From positions 47,639,001-47,703,000 of the forward strand of contig NC_092524.1 in assembly GCF_037038585.1 (NCBI RefSeq): DNA of 64,000 bases. Direction: 5' to 3'. Under the pieces are notes generated by a model, which saw nothing but the letters and a program-made list of their open reading frames with translations, made no database searches and had not been told where the DNA came from. Positions within the stretch are counted from its first letter, which is position 1. Every line of letters starts with the position of its first letter. Source of the stretch: Patagioenas fasciata. Its lineage: Eukaryota; Chordata; Aves; Columbiformes; Columbidae. Of the stretch, positions 35,101 to 45,761 are shown one piece after another. Made by a program: the position numbers and the translations under genes.

Positions 35101-37849
35101 CCAGCATCTTTCTTTTGAGCCAAGCTCTTTCTTGCTACCCCCGTGCAGGCTCACACAAAAGAGCTCTGATCACTCTAACTAGGTGCTTGTTCTAATTATA
35201 GAAAGATTCAGCGTTGGTTACATAATTGCCCACTGCACATTGGCACACAGTATTGTTATACTACAAAAGGCTCTTTTTTTCCAACTCCCTCTCCACAGCA
35301 GACCCAGAGTCAGCCTATTTAACCGAGAGCTGCAAGGAACAGAATTAATCTGAAGTTACCTCCCGTAGCTTTTCCAGGAGAGGCCATCAAAAATCAGATA
35401 CTGATCCGCTCCCTTTGCTGGGAGCTTTGCCAACGTGTGTGATCCAGCTGTCAAAGCAGGGATTGATACCCTGGGCAGCAGTCCTAAGCATTCTGGGTGG
35501 AAGCAGCGAGCTGTGATCAGCAATCAGTAGTTTTGCTGAGGATACAATCTCTATTTTGTAGTTTTATATGCAGTAGCACAGTTGTTTTAAATGGATACCC
35601 CACTAATACACCCAGTATCATCCTGAGCCATGGAGGTTGTGAATTTACAAACACAAAAATCTATAGCAAAACTTCCACAGGCGGTAGTAGATACAGGAGT
35701 AGATATTTTTCATAGGTTTCTAAGCTTATTTTATTCTGTGATTCAGAGTGCTTATTTCATGTTCAGCCTGCACTTATTTCTCTTTTATTTTCTTATCACA
35801 TGCACGGCTCCCTCACTTTTTATTTTCTTCCTTTTTTAACATCACCCTCTAAACCATAAAGCTTCCTTCCAACAAATAGTCTTTCCTAGACATTTTGTAA
35901 TGGTCCAAGACTAAGCTGGATGCTTCACTACACCTGTAGGTAACTGATGTTCAAAAGCTCCTATCTGTCCAAGAGGGGAAGAAACTTATTGAATTGTATA
36001 ACCACTTTTGCCATGACAGGGCTGATGCAGCAACTGAGCATGTGGACCCTGTATCTTCAGTGTGCTGGCAGGTGATCACCCTTAAGTCTGCCCTTCATAA
36101 CCTGTAGCTGCTTTGTGAGGAAGCCCACATTGCGCAGGCAGTTCTGTTAATGTCTGCTGCAGGGGACAAGTAGGGAAAACGAAAGTGAAATGAAGCCAAA
36201 TGGAAACAAAAGGGATACCCAGCAAATATTTCCAGTATTGTTTTGGTCTTTTAGGAAAATCTTTGATGTGCTGTTGTCCCACAGGCAGGGAAAAGGTGGA
36301 CAGCTTACTGTTACAGCACTTTTCACAGCGCTTGGATGAAAAACCTTTTCATCCTGGAAGAGAAGCTGGTCATCAGGATCTTTTCTTGAGCACCATGTCC
36401 TGGTTTATTACTCCTCCTAGAAGCTGAGACCTTTTGCTTCATAATCTGAGTGTTTCTAGATCCTTTTTTGCCCTGTCTCTACCTTTTTGGGTGCACCCGT
36501 ATCCCTGCAAACATGAATGGTAACACAGTGTGGTGATGCTTTCCGGGGTTTGTGTCATTGTTTCCAGAATCCTGTTGGAAACTTTAACTCTCAGAGAATT
36601 ATTACAAACTTTTTTGGGTTCATTCTGGTTTTGGTCTCTGGCAACCTTTTAAACTATTAACTGTGATAGCTACGTCTTTAATTTTGTCCCAAGTACTTAA
36701 AATTTCCACTGTGGGTTCTCAGGTGTTATTGAATTGCAGGTTCTATCAGAAAGATACTGACTTGAAACCAACATTGAGTTTCCTTCTTTTCACAACAGGG
36801 GGAAAGTTCAACCAGAAAAGCTAAATTTCAAGTGGGTGACTACCAGACTAGGTATTTGCTCCACGCAATATGAATCTCTTACAATATTTATGATGATTCA
36901 GCAACATTTTTTCATTCTCTGCTTCGTTCTTTCTCTCTTTTATCATAATCTTCATTGCAAGAAGACTTTGGGGAAGAGATTGGTTTAGCATTGAACCTTG
37001 AATAAAATAACATTTATTACAACTTTCATTTCTTATGTGAGGAGCTAAAGGTTAGCTGCAGAGAAAGCTCTTTTTTTCTTTTTTTTCCCCCCTTCATTCT
37101 GCAATAATTTTTCTTGTTGCCAACAGCTCTATTATTCTGGATGAACACAGTTGTACTGAATCATTGTCTTGGGTGGAGAACAGCAATTTCTGACATACTT
37201 ATGATACACATCTCTTTAGCCTTTGGAATTACGCCCTTAAATATAAGCTGATATTGGGTAGCCATGTACACATTTCACCAAATGATAAAAGCTAAGTACA
37301 GTTGTGTAGTGTATGCTATCAAATTTACGCTCCTTGAGGCTCTGACTGCATGATGGACAACACTGTTTCGTGCTCAACAGGAGCTGAATCAGTGTTGGAC
37401 TCTATTGCCAGGAGCCCTGTGGTGAGAGTGCTTGCTCAGCACTGTAACAGACACGGCGTTGCAGCCCATGTGCTGTGGCTGCGCAGGTGGCTATGCTCGC
37501 ACCTATATCGTGACGTGTTGCAGACTCACAAGATAAAATGTACTTGGTGCCCTGGTCAAACCGACACCCAGCACCAGTGCCCCTGCAGTACTTCTCCCAG
37601 GTATAGAAAGGGAATGTTCTGGTATCCGAGTTTGGTATTTCTACCGTCAAGCGTGATTTCCGGTGTATATAAACATATATATATATAAATACATGTATCT
37701 TTTTTTTTTTTAATAGCACAGAAAACGCCTTTTCAGGGCACCCGTGCCAGGCTGGGAGCCCCACTGGTAAAGCAGAGATGGTGTTGCCCTGTTGTACACT
37801 GAACGGGAGGGTGCTGCCTGTGCAGCTTCTCTTGTGTAGCTACGAGGGG

Positions 37850-38620
37850 GAGCAGCGCGCACCCCCGCAGCAGGCTCAGCGCCGGCCGGTGGGCTCGCCC
37901 AGGGGCCGCCACTCGCCCTCCTGCCGCGCCACCGCCGCTCCGGGCGGCCGGTCGAAGACTACATGTCCCAGCAGGCCGTGCGGGCAGGAACGTACCATGT
38001 GCCACGCGTAGGGGGAGCAGGCGGCTGAGCGCGCGGTGCCGGCGGGGCGGTAAGTGCCGGCTCCGCGCGTCAGCGGTGTGGCCGACGCGGTGCTGGAGGC
38101 TGTGGAGGGTCCGGCGGGGACGTAGCTGCACCCCGCTGCGGCCTCGGGCTCCTCGGCCCGGTTCGGCCCCTCTGCGCCCCGGCTGGTGCCGCCGGGAAGG
38201 GCGTCCGACCCCAGGCGGCCGAGCCCTGCCGCGGGCGCAGATGCTGGGCTGCCGCCGGACTCGGCGGGGCTGGGGTTGTTTCTAAAGGCGGGGGGCGCCG
38301 GGAGGCACGGCACACCCGGGGGAGAACCGAAAGCAGCGGGATTCGGCCCCTCGCGTGCGTCACGGCGTGCTGCGGCGCGAATCGGCCCCGCTGGGTCACT
38401 GCGGCAGCCCCCGGGTGGGCTGCCGTGCCGCCGGGGCTCGGAGAGCGCGGTCTGCCGGGCAGCGCGGCCGCGCCGGGGCGGGTGGCGGTGCTGGGCCTGG
38501 AGGGAGCCACCTCTGGCGGGACACCGGCAACCGCCCGCCCGTCCTGGCACTCCCGGGTCGGCTGAGGAGTGCCCGGCTGTGGGGAAAGGGCACCTTGTGG
38601 GTGTAGAGTCGTGTGGAAGT
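37850..38620. promoter_or_regulatory. CpG island, likely ADCK1 promoter and untranslated first exon
   Basis: CpG-dense island 2.2-3 kb upstream of the first recognised ADCK1 coding exon; no other gene start is near. A plus-strand ZNF143-like motif ACTACATGTCCCAGCAGGCC sits at 37958-37977. The untranslated exon cannot be delimited from sequence alone. Long open frames here (for example 37876-38550) are GC artefacts. Confidence 0.7.
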
Positions 38621-40841
38621 CAAGCCAGCCCGAGAGAGGAGCTGGGGTGATGTATCAGCGCAGGCCTTAATAACGAGTGGCGGTGACATCGTGAGGCGAA
38701 TTTCACAGCTGACGGGGTCTCTGAGGTGCCCCGGGGGTGTTCTAAAGGCGCGTTTGCATGGAAAAGGCTCCTCAACACTTTGTGAAAAACTCTGAAATAC
38801 AATTGATTTCTGACAATCCATTTCTATACCTTAAATTGGAGAGCTTTTAGTTATTCCCTTTTTATTGATCCAACACATCAAACATGAAAGTAAGAACTTT
38901 GTTGCTGAAGAGCTCAGCTGCTCTGCCTGTTTATTTACTACCTAAAGTTCCCATCTTCTGTTCATGATGTACAGCTGGCGGGTATGGGAATAGGTGTGAT
39001 GTCATGAGCTGCAGATTATAGCTTCAGGTAGGAATAAGATGCAAGAACAGATGGACTTGCATCCTGCTTTCAAGCAAATGTTCTTTTGGTAATAAAGAAC
39101 GTGAAGGTAAGAATAATGAAAGAGAGAGGCATATTTTCTGTGTTTAAAAAAAGTCACTGTTTGCACCTTTCACTTTACAATAAATGAAATTTTACAAAAA
39201 CAAGAAGCAGAAATGGTTTAATTAAAACACTTAGCAGAAAATGTTTTTTGAAGGTGACAAAGGATACAAGAAATTTTTGTACAAACGAGATCGGTTCTCC
39301 AGGAAGATATCCAGAATTTCTAGAATTTCAGTCAGGTCAGGGGAGGAGGGGACTTTTTTTTAGATGAAGTGCGTGTTCATTTGGCTGTAGTCAAGGGGCC
39401 AGGTTTATTTTCTCTTGAATTTGATCGTAGGTTCAGAGGAGTCATGATCAGCCAGATAAGCTTTGTGGCAGGAGAAAGAGCTGGGGTACTGCAGGCAGCT
39501 CTGACTGCTGCTGGCAGAATGTATCTCAGCTTTTTTGCCTCAAAGTTACCTAGGGCTTGTAAGGAAATAAAAGGAAATAATAAAGTTTAGCTAAGGTTCA
39601 TGTACAGAGGTCTCTCGTGCTATATTAGCCTATTTTGCCGATTGTGTTCTTGTGAGGTGTTTTTGAAAGGCTTGACCCGTGTCACTGCATGTGTTTTTTG
39701 TTTACAAGGCTTCCAAGAGAAAAGATATGAGCCAGACTGACCCCACTAAAGGTTCACAGAAGCAGGAAAGTTTCTCAACTCTAAGAGTAGGTGGACTCCA
39801 TCTGGCTAAAGTAAAAGCCTGCGCTCTAGAGGGTGCTCTCGAGCGCTTGCAGAGTGAGTGAAGCATCGCTCTTGGTTCAGGGTGTGAGCAGGAAGAATGG
39901 TCGATCATATTTTCTATCCAATATCAGTCAAAGGGGAGGGAAAGAAAAATATATCTGATTTGTAATTTATTTTTTTCAGATCTGAATCTTCTAAAGTGAC
40001 ATGGAGAATTTTAATGTGTCTATCATGTGTAATGATTTACATGTTCACAGTATTTTTATATACTGCGGTGCTCCAAAGTGCTTAGTGTGGGAAATGCATT
40101 TGTTTCCCACCCTCAGGAGCGAGGCCTGTGCTGGGCCCGTGACAGGACCAGGATTAGGCTGTTGCTTCCTGCAGATGTCTGTTCTGCCACTGCAGTCCCC
40201 ACCTGGCACTTGAACAGGATGGTGATGATGATAAAACAAGTCTCGCTTGGTCACTCTGAGCAGTTCTCCATCCCCTGTGTTGCGTGTGACTGTGCCCCCA
40301 CCACTCACCAGCAGCAAGGCACTTTGACAGCCAGTCTGGTAGAGTTCCCAACAAGTTTTTGGGTGCTCTTGGTGTTGCAAGAGCTCTTTTTAAACCTTGG
40401 TTGTTTAGATTTTCTCTTGGTCCCTTGCGATCGGTCTATTCTGTGATATCTTCAAAACATTTTCAGTGAAGATGAGACCTATTGCTGTGATCAGAACTGA
40501 CTTTTGGTGAGTGCTTGCTCCCTTGTCCCTGTCCACCTGTTGTTTCTCTTTGTAAAACATCTGGGGCCATGAGCAAATACTTTGTTGTGGGTTCCCAAGC
40601 TCTGTCACAGTGAGTTACTTCTGGCTTTGTGGCCCCTAGACACTGTTGAGTTAGAAATAGCAATGGAGTCAGAGCTTGCTTTTGGTTGCCGTGTGATTGC
40701 TTGAGCTCTTGTCTGGGGGCTTGCTAGCAATGCATCAGCAAGGAGCAATTAAAACTTGAATTACCAGGTCCCTTGGGACTATAGGCATTAGATCACTACA
40801 TCCTTCTCAGATGTTATAGTTGCTATTTTGTATCTCGGCAG
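38621..40841. other. ADCK1 5' intronic region
   Basis: Between the CpG island and the first recognised coding exon. Contains the candidate exon at 39709-39786; nothing else recognised. Confidence 0.6.
39709..39786 (+). other. ADCK1: Candidate upstream exon of ADCK1
   Basis: Exon-like segment with acceptor TTTACAAG and donor CTAAGA|GTAGGT. It contains ATG at 39727 followed by 20 open codons (MSQTDPTKGSQKQESFSTLR) reaching the donor in phase 0. Joined to the exon at 40842, whose first 12 nt (GGC TCA TCA CCC) are open, it would run in frame into the usual ADCK1 start. It may be an untranslated exon, an N-terminal extension, or chance. Confidence 0.3.
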
Positions 40842-40853
40842 GGCTCATCACCC

Positions 40854-43800
40854 ATGGCACGAAGGGCCTTGAAACTTGCTTCGTTGACGGCAGCCACGTC
40901 TGGCATTTATCTATATGGCAACAAGTTCCTGGATCCCAATGATTTTGGAATTGTTCGTGTGGGCCGAGCCATTGCCACAGTAAGTTTCATCCTAATAATA
41001 TGCAGGAGTGTTCCTAGGTGGGTAAGAGAATCGCAGTTCACAAGAACTTGAGATTTCCTGCATTCCCTCTCTGCATTTCCAGTTGGCAGCTGGCTCTACG
41101 AAACTGAAGGTCAATACGGGGTTCTTAAAGTTCTTGACATGGTGAGGAGAAAAGAGGTGAAAGCACAGAAGGAATAGAGCTGTTTGCATGTTTTGGAAAG
41201 AAACCTGGAGAGATACTAGACTGCGGAGAACTGTCTCCGCTTCCCTGGATTGGGTGGGACCTTCAGAGCAAGGACTCACTTTGGGCTTGCAGCTTCATCA
41301 GCCACCCTTCAAGGTCAGTCCTGTTGCCTTTAACAGTGACCTACTTCAAACTGTCTTGTCTGCATCTGCATCTGCCATTTTTTACATTAGAACATGTTGA
41401 TTTAAGGATCGTGGTTGTAGTGTTGATATGCTATGGTAGCCATTGCACTGCAGCCCTTAGTGTGAGAGGGGGGACAGTAGGTGTTTTGAAGATCATTCTC
41501 AAAACAAGGTTCAAGTGAGGATGGGAGACGACATACTTCTGAGACTGGATTGGTTTCCAGAGTTGCAAAATAATTGCTACATCTGCTTAACATAACTGCT
41601 ATATCACCCTTGTGTTGATCATGGCTCTGGAAAACCTTGGCATGGAGACTGCCAGCCAAATAGGTAGCTGCTGTGTGCTTGAGAATATTCACTGATGAAT
41701 CCATGGGCAACCAAGAACAAGGATAGCGGAGACTCTGGAGCAGGTATCAGTCTCCCTGTACCTCACTTGCATTATACATGTGACACTTCAGGCCATGATC
41801 TCCATCATTTACAGACCCCCAGTGATAAGTAGCTGTCTGTCTACATATTCTATGACTTTTAAGCACTTCATTTATGAGTTTTACGGGGAGTCAGCCTCTG
41901 AGGGCAGATGCTCTGTGGGTTGGCTAAGGTGCTGTTCTGTTTATATGTGCAAGCTGCACCATGAACTGTTGTGAAAAATGAGTGTTTATTTTGAAAGAGT
42001 GAGGGCAGGAATACAAACCGTAATCTTTCCTTCTTACCTAATAAGTGCTAAACATGTGCTAAGCTTAGTTCTCTGTCCCTGACCATGAGACAGTGCTGCC
42101 TGGTGGCAGGGAGCAGCTCTCACCCTCTTTTTGCACAGAAAGCGGAGGCAGGGAGAGGGAACACAGCTTATTGTGACCGGAGAGGAATCTGCTGTCCAGG
42201 CTGTTTGGGCTTTCCAATCTGCCCTTGAGTTCTGCCTGCTTGAGCACTGTTTCTCAGTCTTATTTAAAGCCAGTGTTTTCTGTTTAAGACAAAAATAAAG
42301 GAGAAGTCTGCAGGACGAAGCTGTGGAATTGGTCTCTTTTGAGTGATGGTGAGAAATTACTTTCCTGATCAATAGGAAGTAGAGGAGATTTTCTTTGCTT
42401 TAGGTGTTGGCGAATCTAAAAACATGTTTGACTTTCACGTCCTTTACCTTCAGGGAAGCCACAAGTCATGGACTATAAAGCATTTCGCTGACCCTGCTCT
42501 TAAATGTGTTAGAGGGTTCTGCACCCGTAGCTGTAAGCAGTGACCCCCAAAAACATGCTGCCAATGTTCTGTATTCTGTTTGTGATGGCAGCATGTGTTT
42601 ATATCTGTGTCTGTATACTTTTCAAACATGAATTTTCTGTCTCTGAATTCTCTATTCCCTCAGTCCTATACAGGACTGCATATGGTTTGGTTGCTCCTTT
42701 AGGCCTGCTGCACTAGTGACCTCTGGCTTCCCAGCCTGTGGTCTGCTCCTTGTTGGAGAGGCAGAGGTCAGCTCCCATCTGAGCACTGGTATCCCAGACT
42801 GCTCTCATTCATTAATCATAGACCAAGCAAAGCCAATAGAGCAATTGGACCTGTTTATTTCTCAGAAGCTCAGCTTCTTGGGCTTACTCTTTTTGTAAAT
42901 GAAAGCTGAGACTCTGTAGCAAACGAACAACTTTGGATATTGGTGGCATGTACATAGATATGAAATGCCTTTCCTTCAATCTAGTCCTGCCCAGGCTTCT
43001 TACCTTGATTGTTGATTCAAACATTGGACCATAGCAAGGCAAAAGCAGGCTGTAGTTAAGAGGTGGTAATCCTTAAAAGCTAAGTTCAGCAGGAGCAGAC
43101 ACAAAAAAACCTGAGAGAAGTTATGATGTGGCGCCAAAAAAAACCCAAAACAAAAGCCTGGAGAAAAGAAAACATGGAAGTCAAGAAACTTTACCTAGAA
43201 CTACAGGACTGTGGACAGATTTCATCTGAGTTTGACTAGGAGGATTTGAGTCTGCAGGTATTTTAAGCATAGTCCTTTGCAGACTTTCTTAAGAAACTTG
43301 ATGAAGTGTATACTAGCGGAAAATTTCTTCTTGAGCCTCAGTTTAGGAAGCCGGCTCTTGCTTATGTGTGGGTAGACAACTATTCAGAGGGAACATTGTG
43401 CCATGACCCGGTGAGGTCTGAGAATAGTTTAGGTGTGGTGGAAGAGTGTAAGATGTTGAGAATTCTCATACAAATTGGAAGCCCAATGCTTTGGGACTAT
43501 TAACACTGTGCTGTCTACAACATCAGTTAAAGAAGTAATGTGGCATTTGTAAGGGGAAGGACTGGTTGATCTTGCAGGTCTTTTTATGTCTCTGAGATTC
43601 AGTCTCACACTGTAACATGAATTACAGCACTTGGCTTGGATAAGAAAGAAGTCAGTGGCCTGGACAGCATCGCATTTCAAACAGTTTCTGTGTTCTGGTA
43701 AAATCAGAAACCTGGCAGAGCAGTTGTGCATTTGCTGTATTTCTTTGAGGGCATCCCTATTGTTTAGGGTATGTAGAAAGAACGTCTGTGCATCTCAGAC

Positions 43801-45347
43801 GCAGGCAGGGATTTGGCAATGTCAGAGTTGCCTATCGGGATCATCATAATACTAATTCAGTGTTTAAGATTATGATGTAATTAGCAACTGCTTAATTAAT
43901 TCCCTCTTCCTCTGTAATACAGGCCAATTTGTTAGCTGCTTCTTTTCAAGTTGGAGGTGATAATTACCCTCGTGGACCAGAGATAAAGTAAGAACCAACT
44001 CAAGATTTCATGCAAGGCTGATTTGAACCTCCCTCCATTTCAAAGTTGTTCTTTGAGATTGGGCAGAGGCTTTGAAAATTTTTCTTCTGAATGTGACTCT
44101 GTGTAGCTATGCAGCTCCTAAGTTCACCAGGCACAAGAGAGCCTGAAAAGCTCAATTTCCAATCTTGAAAACAGGAAATATGAGAAACCTAACTTCCCCA
44201 AGGAAGAAGTGTGCCTGTAATGAATTTTCAGATTGATCCCTTCTTTGATGCATCTCTGAGCTTTTGCCTGTTGCACTGTTGTCACTTCCATCAGCTTTGT
44301 CTCAAACCTGATTTGATCTCTTTGCCTTCCTGGCTTTCACATTACATTGGCTGTGCTTTATGCAGTAAAAGGGGTAGGATAGTGCCCTGTCCCAGAATGG
44401 GATGATACCCCTTCAGTGGGGAGGTGTGAGGAAATCTGACTTTAGATCTGAGTTATGCAAATGGTTCTTTATGCTAATGATCTAGAAGTTCAAATGACAG
44501 ATGAGTGGACAGGTTCATCATTCCCTTCTCTTCCCCAAGTAAACTTTATGAACCTGACCTGTATGTTTCTGTTCTGTTTGCTGACTGTGGAAAGAGAGGA
44601 ACTTTCGTTGTAGGATAAAATTGTGAAATACCCTAGATCCGTTTTCAGAAAGCAAGGCACTTAGGAATCTAATTCTGTGGTCTGTGGCTATGTCTAGCTA
44701 ATAAGCTTTAGCTGGATCCCTGTATTGTTGTTTCATAATTGACTCTCTGTCCCTTTGGTCCTGTAGTCCTTTGTGCAGCTGAGTACCCCCAAATGTACCA
44801 TGGTGGTGAACTTGCCTTTAGCCACTCCTGTGCACCACTGTGGCCAGGCAGGTTGGAGGTGTGAAGATGAAGTGTGGGATAACTGGTTGGGCACAAACAG
44901 GGTCTTCATGACCTCTGTTACTGGCAACAGACCTTATTGTGGAACCTGACGGAGAATGGGAGTCCACTGGGCAAGGTGCTGTACAGAGGTTATGAAAATG
45001 CTTTGAGTTTCTCAAATGGAGGATAGTATAGGAGTGTCAAATGTTGGTTATTTTTAATAGCTATGTGCCAGTGAGGTCCCTGCACTGCTTTCATTGAAAT
45101 GTAAGTATTTTAATTTAATTTCTTAGAAGTCTATTACCATAAACTCCACTATGGAGGCAAAACTTTGGAACCTAAGCTACATACATTTTCCCTGGCAGCA
45201 TGTTTGTTGTTGTGATCAAAGATAATGGCAGAGCTTGCACAACATTTCTGGTTTCATTTGCAGACGGCTGTTATCGCCTACGACTATCTCACATCCCTTC
45301 GGAGCGTCCCATATGGATCAGAGGAGTATGAGTTTGTCAAATCACAG
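40854..45347 (+). CDS. ADCK1: ADCK1, first two coding exons (remainder off the right edge)
   Basis: ADCK1 is a mitochondrial member of the UbiB/ABC1 atypical kinase family, linked to mitochondrial membrane and lipid homeostasis (family knowledge). Exon A: 40854-40979 (42 codons; acceptor CGGCAG before 40842, donor ACA|GTAAGT), beginning MARRALKLASLTAATSG and containing NKFLDPNDFGIVRVGRAIAT. Exon B: 45264-45347 (28 codons; acceptor TTTGCAG, donor CACAG|GTAGGT), giving TAVIAYDYLTSLRSVPYGSE and ending VKSQ. Both are phase 0 and together match residues 1 to about 70 of vertebrate ADCK1. The start carries basic residues and a short hydrophobic helix, as expected for mitochondrial import and anchoring. 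The KxGQ motif and kinase core lie in later exons outside the window. No exon is visible from 45348 to 64000, so that whole stretch is one intron. Confidence 0.93.
40980..45263. other. ADCK1 intron between the two coding exons
   Basis: A 4.3-kb intron. The only notable item is the exon-like segment at 43923-43987. Confidence 0.7.
43923..43987 (+). other. Candidate cassette exon in ADCK1 intron
   Basis: A 65-nt segment bounded by a strong acceptor (cttcctctgtaatacag) and a strong donor (ATAAA|GTAAGA). It is open in the incoming ADCK1 phase (ANLLAASFQVGGDNYPRGPE). Inclusion would add 65 nt and shift the frame of the next exon, so it would give an altered or truncated product. It has no human counterpart that I know of. 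Confidence 0.3.
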
Positions 45348-45761
45348 GTAGGTGATAGCACTGGACTGTGTTCCTTGGAAACTGCCAGGCACAACTGTAT
45401 TGCCAAAGCCATTGCTATAAAGCAAACCATGAGGCTGTCAGCTTAATAATTGAATATGCCTTCTACCAAATGGGTAACAGCAGAGGCAACTGTGCTGCAT
45501 ATTACGTAAGATGCTTGCAGGATGTGCAGCACCCAATGGAGAAGTGGTAGCCTTGTGCAACCAGTGCTCACTTATGTCCATTAGAGATTGAAGTTCTCAG
45601 TGTATGGGTTGTGATGCGTTTGGGCTCTGCCACCAGTTCTCAGCTGCCCAGACTGGTTGTGTGGAGGTCAACTGCTGGAAGGGGACTCGCAGTGGATTCT
45701 TAACCTGCTTATTGACTGGTAATGGCCATAACATGAAAGCTGGGGGATTTAAGTAAAAGGT
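45348..45761. other. ADCK1 intron between exon B and the CR1 element
   Basis: Short intronic stretch immediately 5' of the CR1 ORF; nothing recognised. Confidence 0.6.

Larger units (their letters stand above)
29261..37849. other. SNW1-ADCK1 intergenic region
   Basis: About 8.6 kb without a credible gene. It holds a long poly(T) tract (29272-29297), an AT-rich stretch at 29890-29920, a GTTT-type simple repeat near 31340-31370, an old LINE relic near 31860-32150 and an AT dinucleotide run near 37670-37690. Open frames are short and unconserved in character. Confidence 0.7.

Noticed and set aside
37733-38650. Frames of up to 224 codons in the ADCK1 CpG island
   Set aside because: Low-complexity Ala/Pro/Arg translations on both strands at once; no family resemblance.
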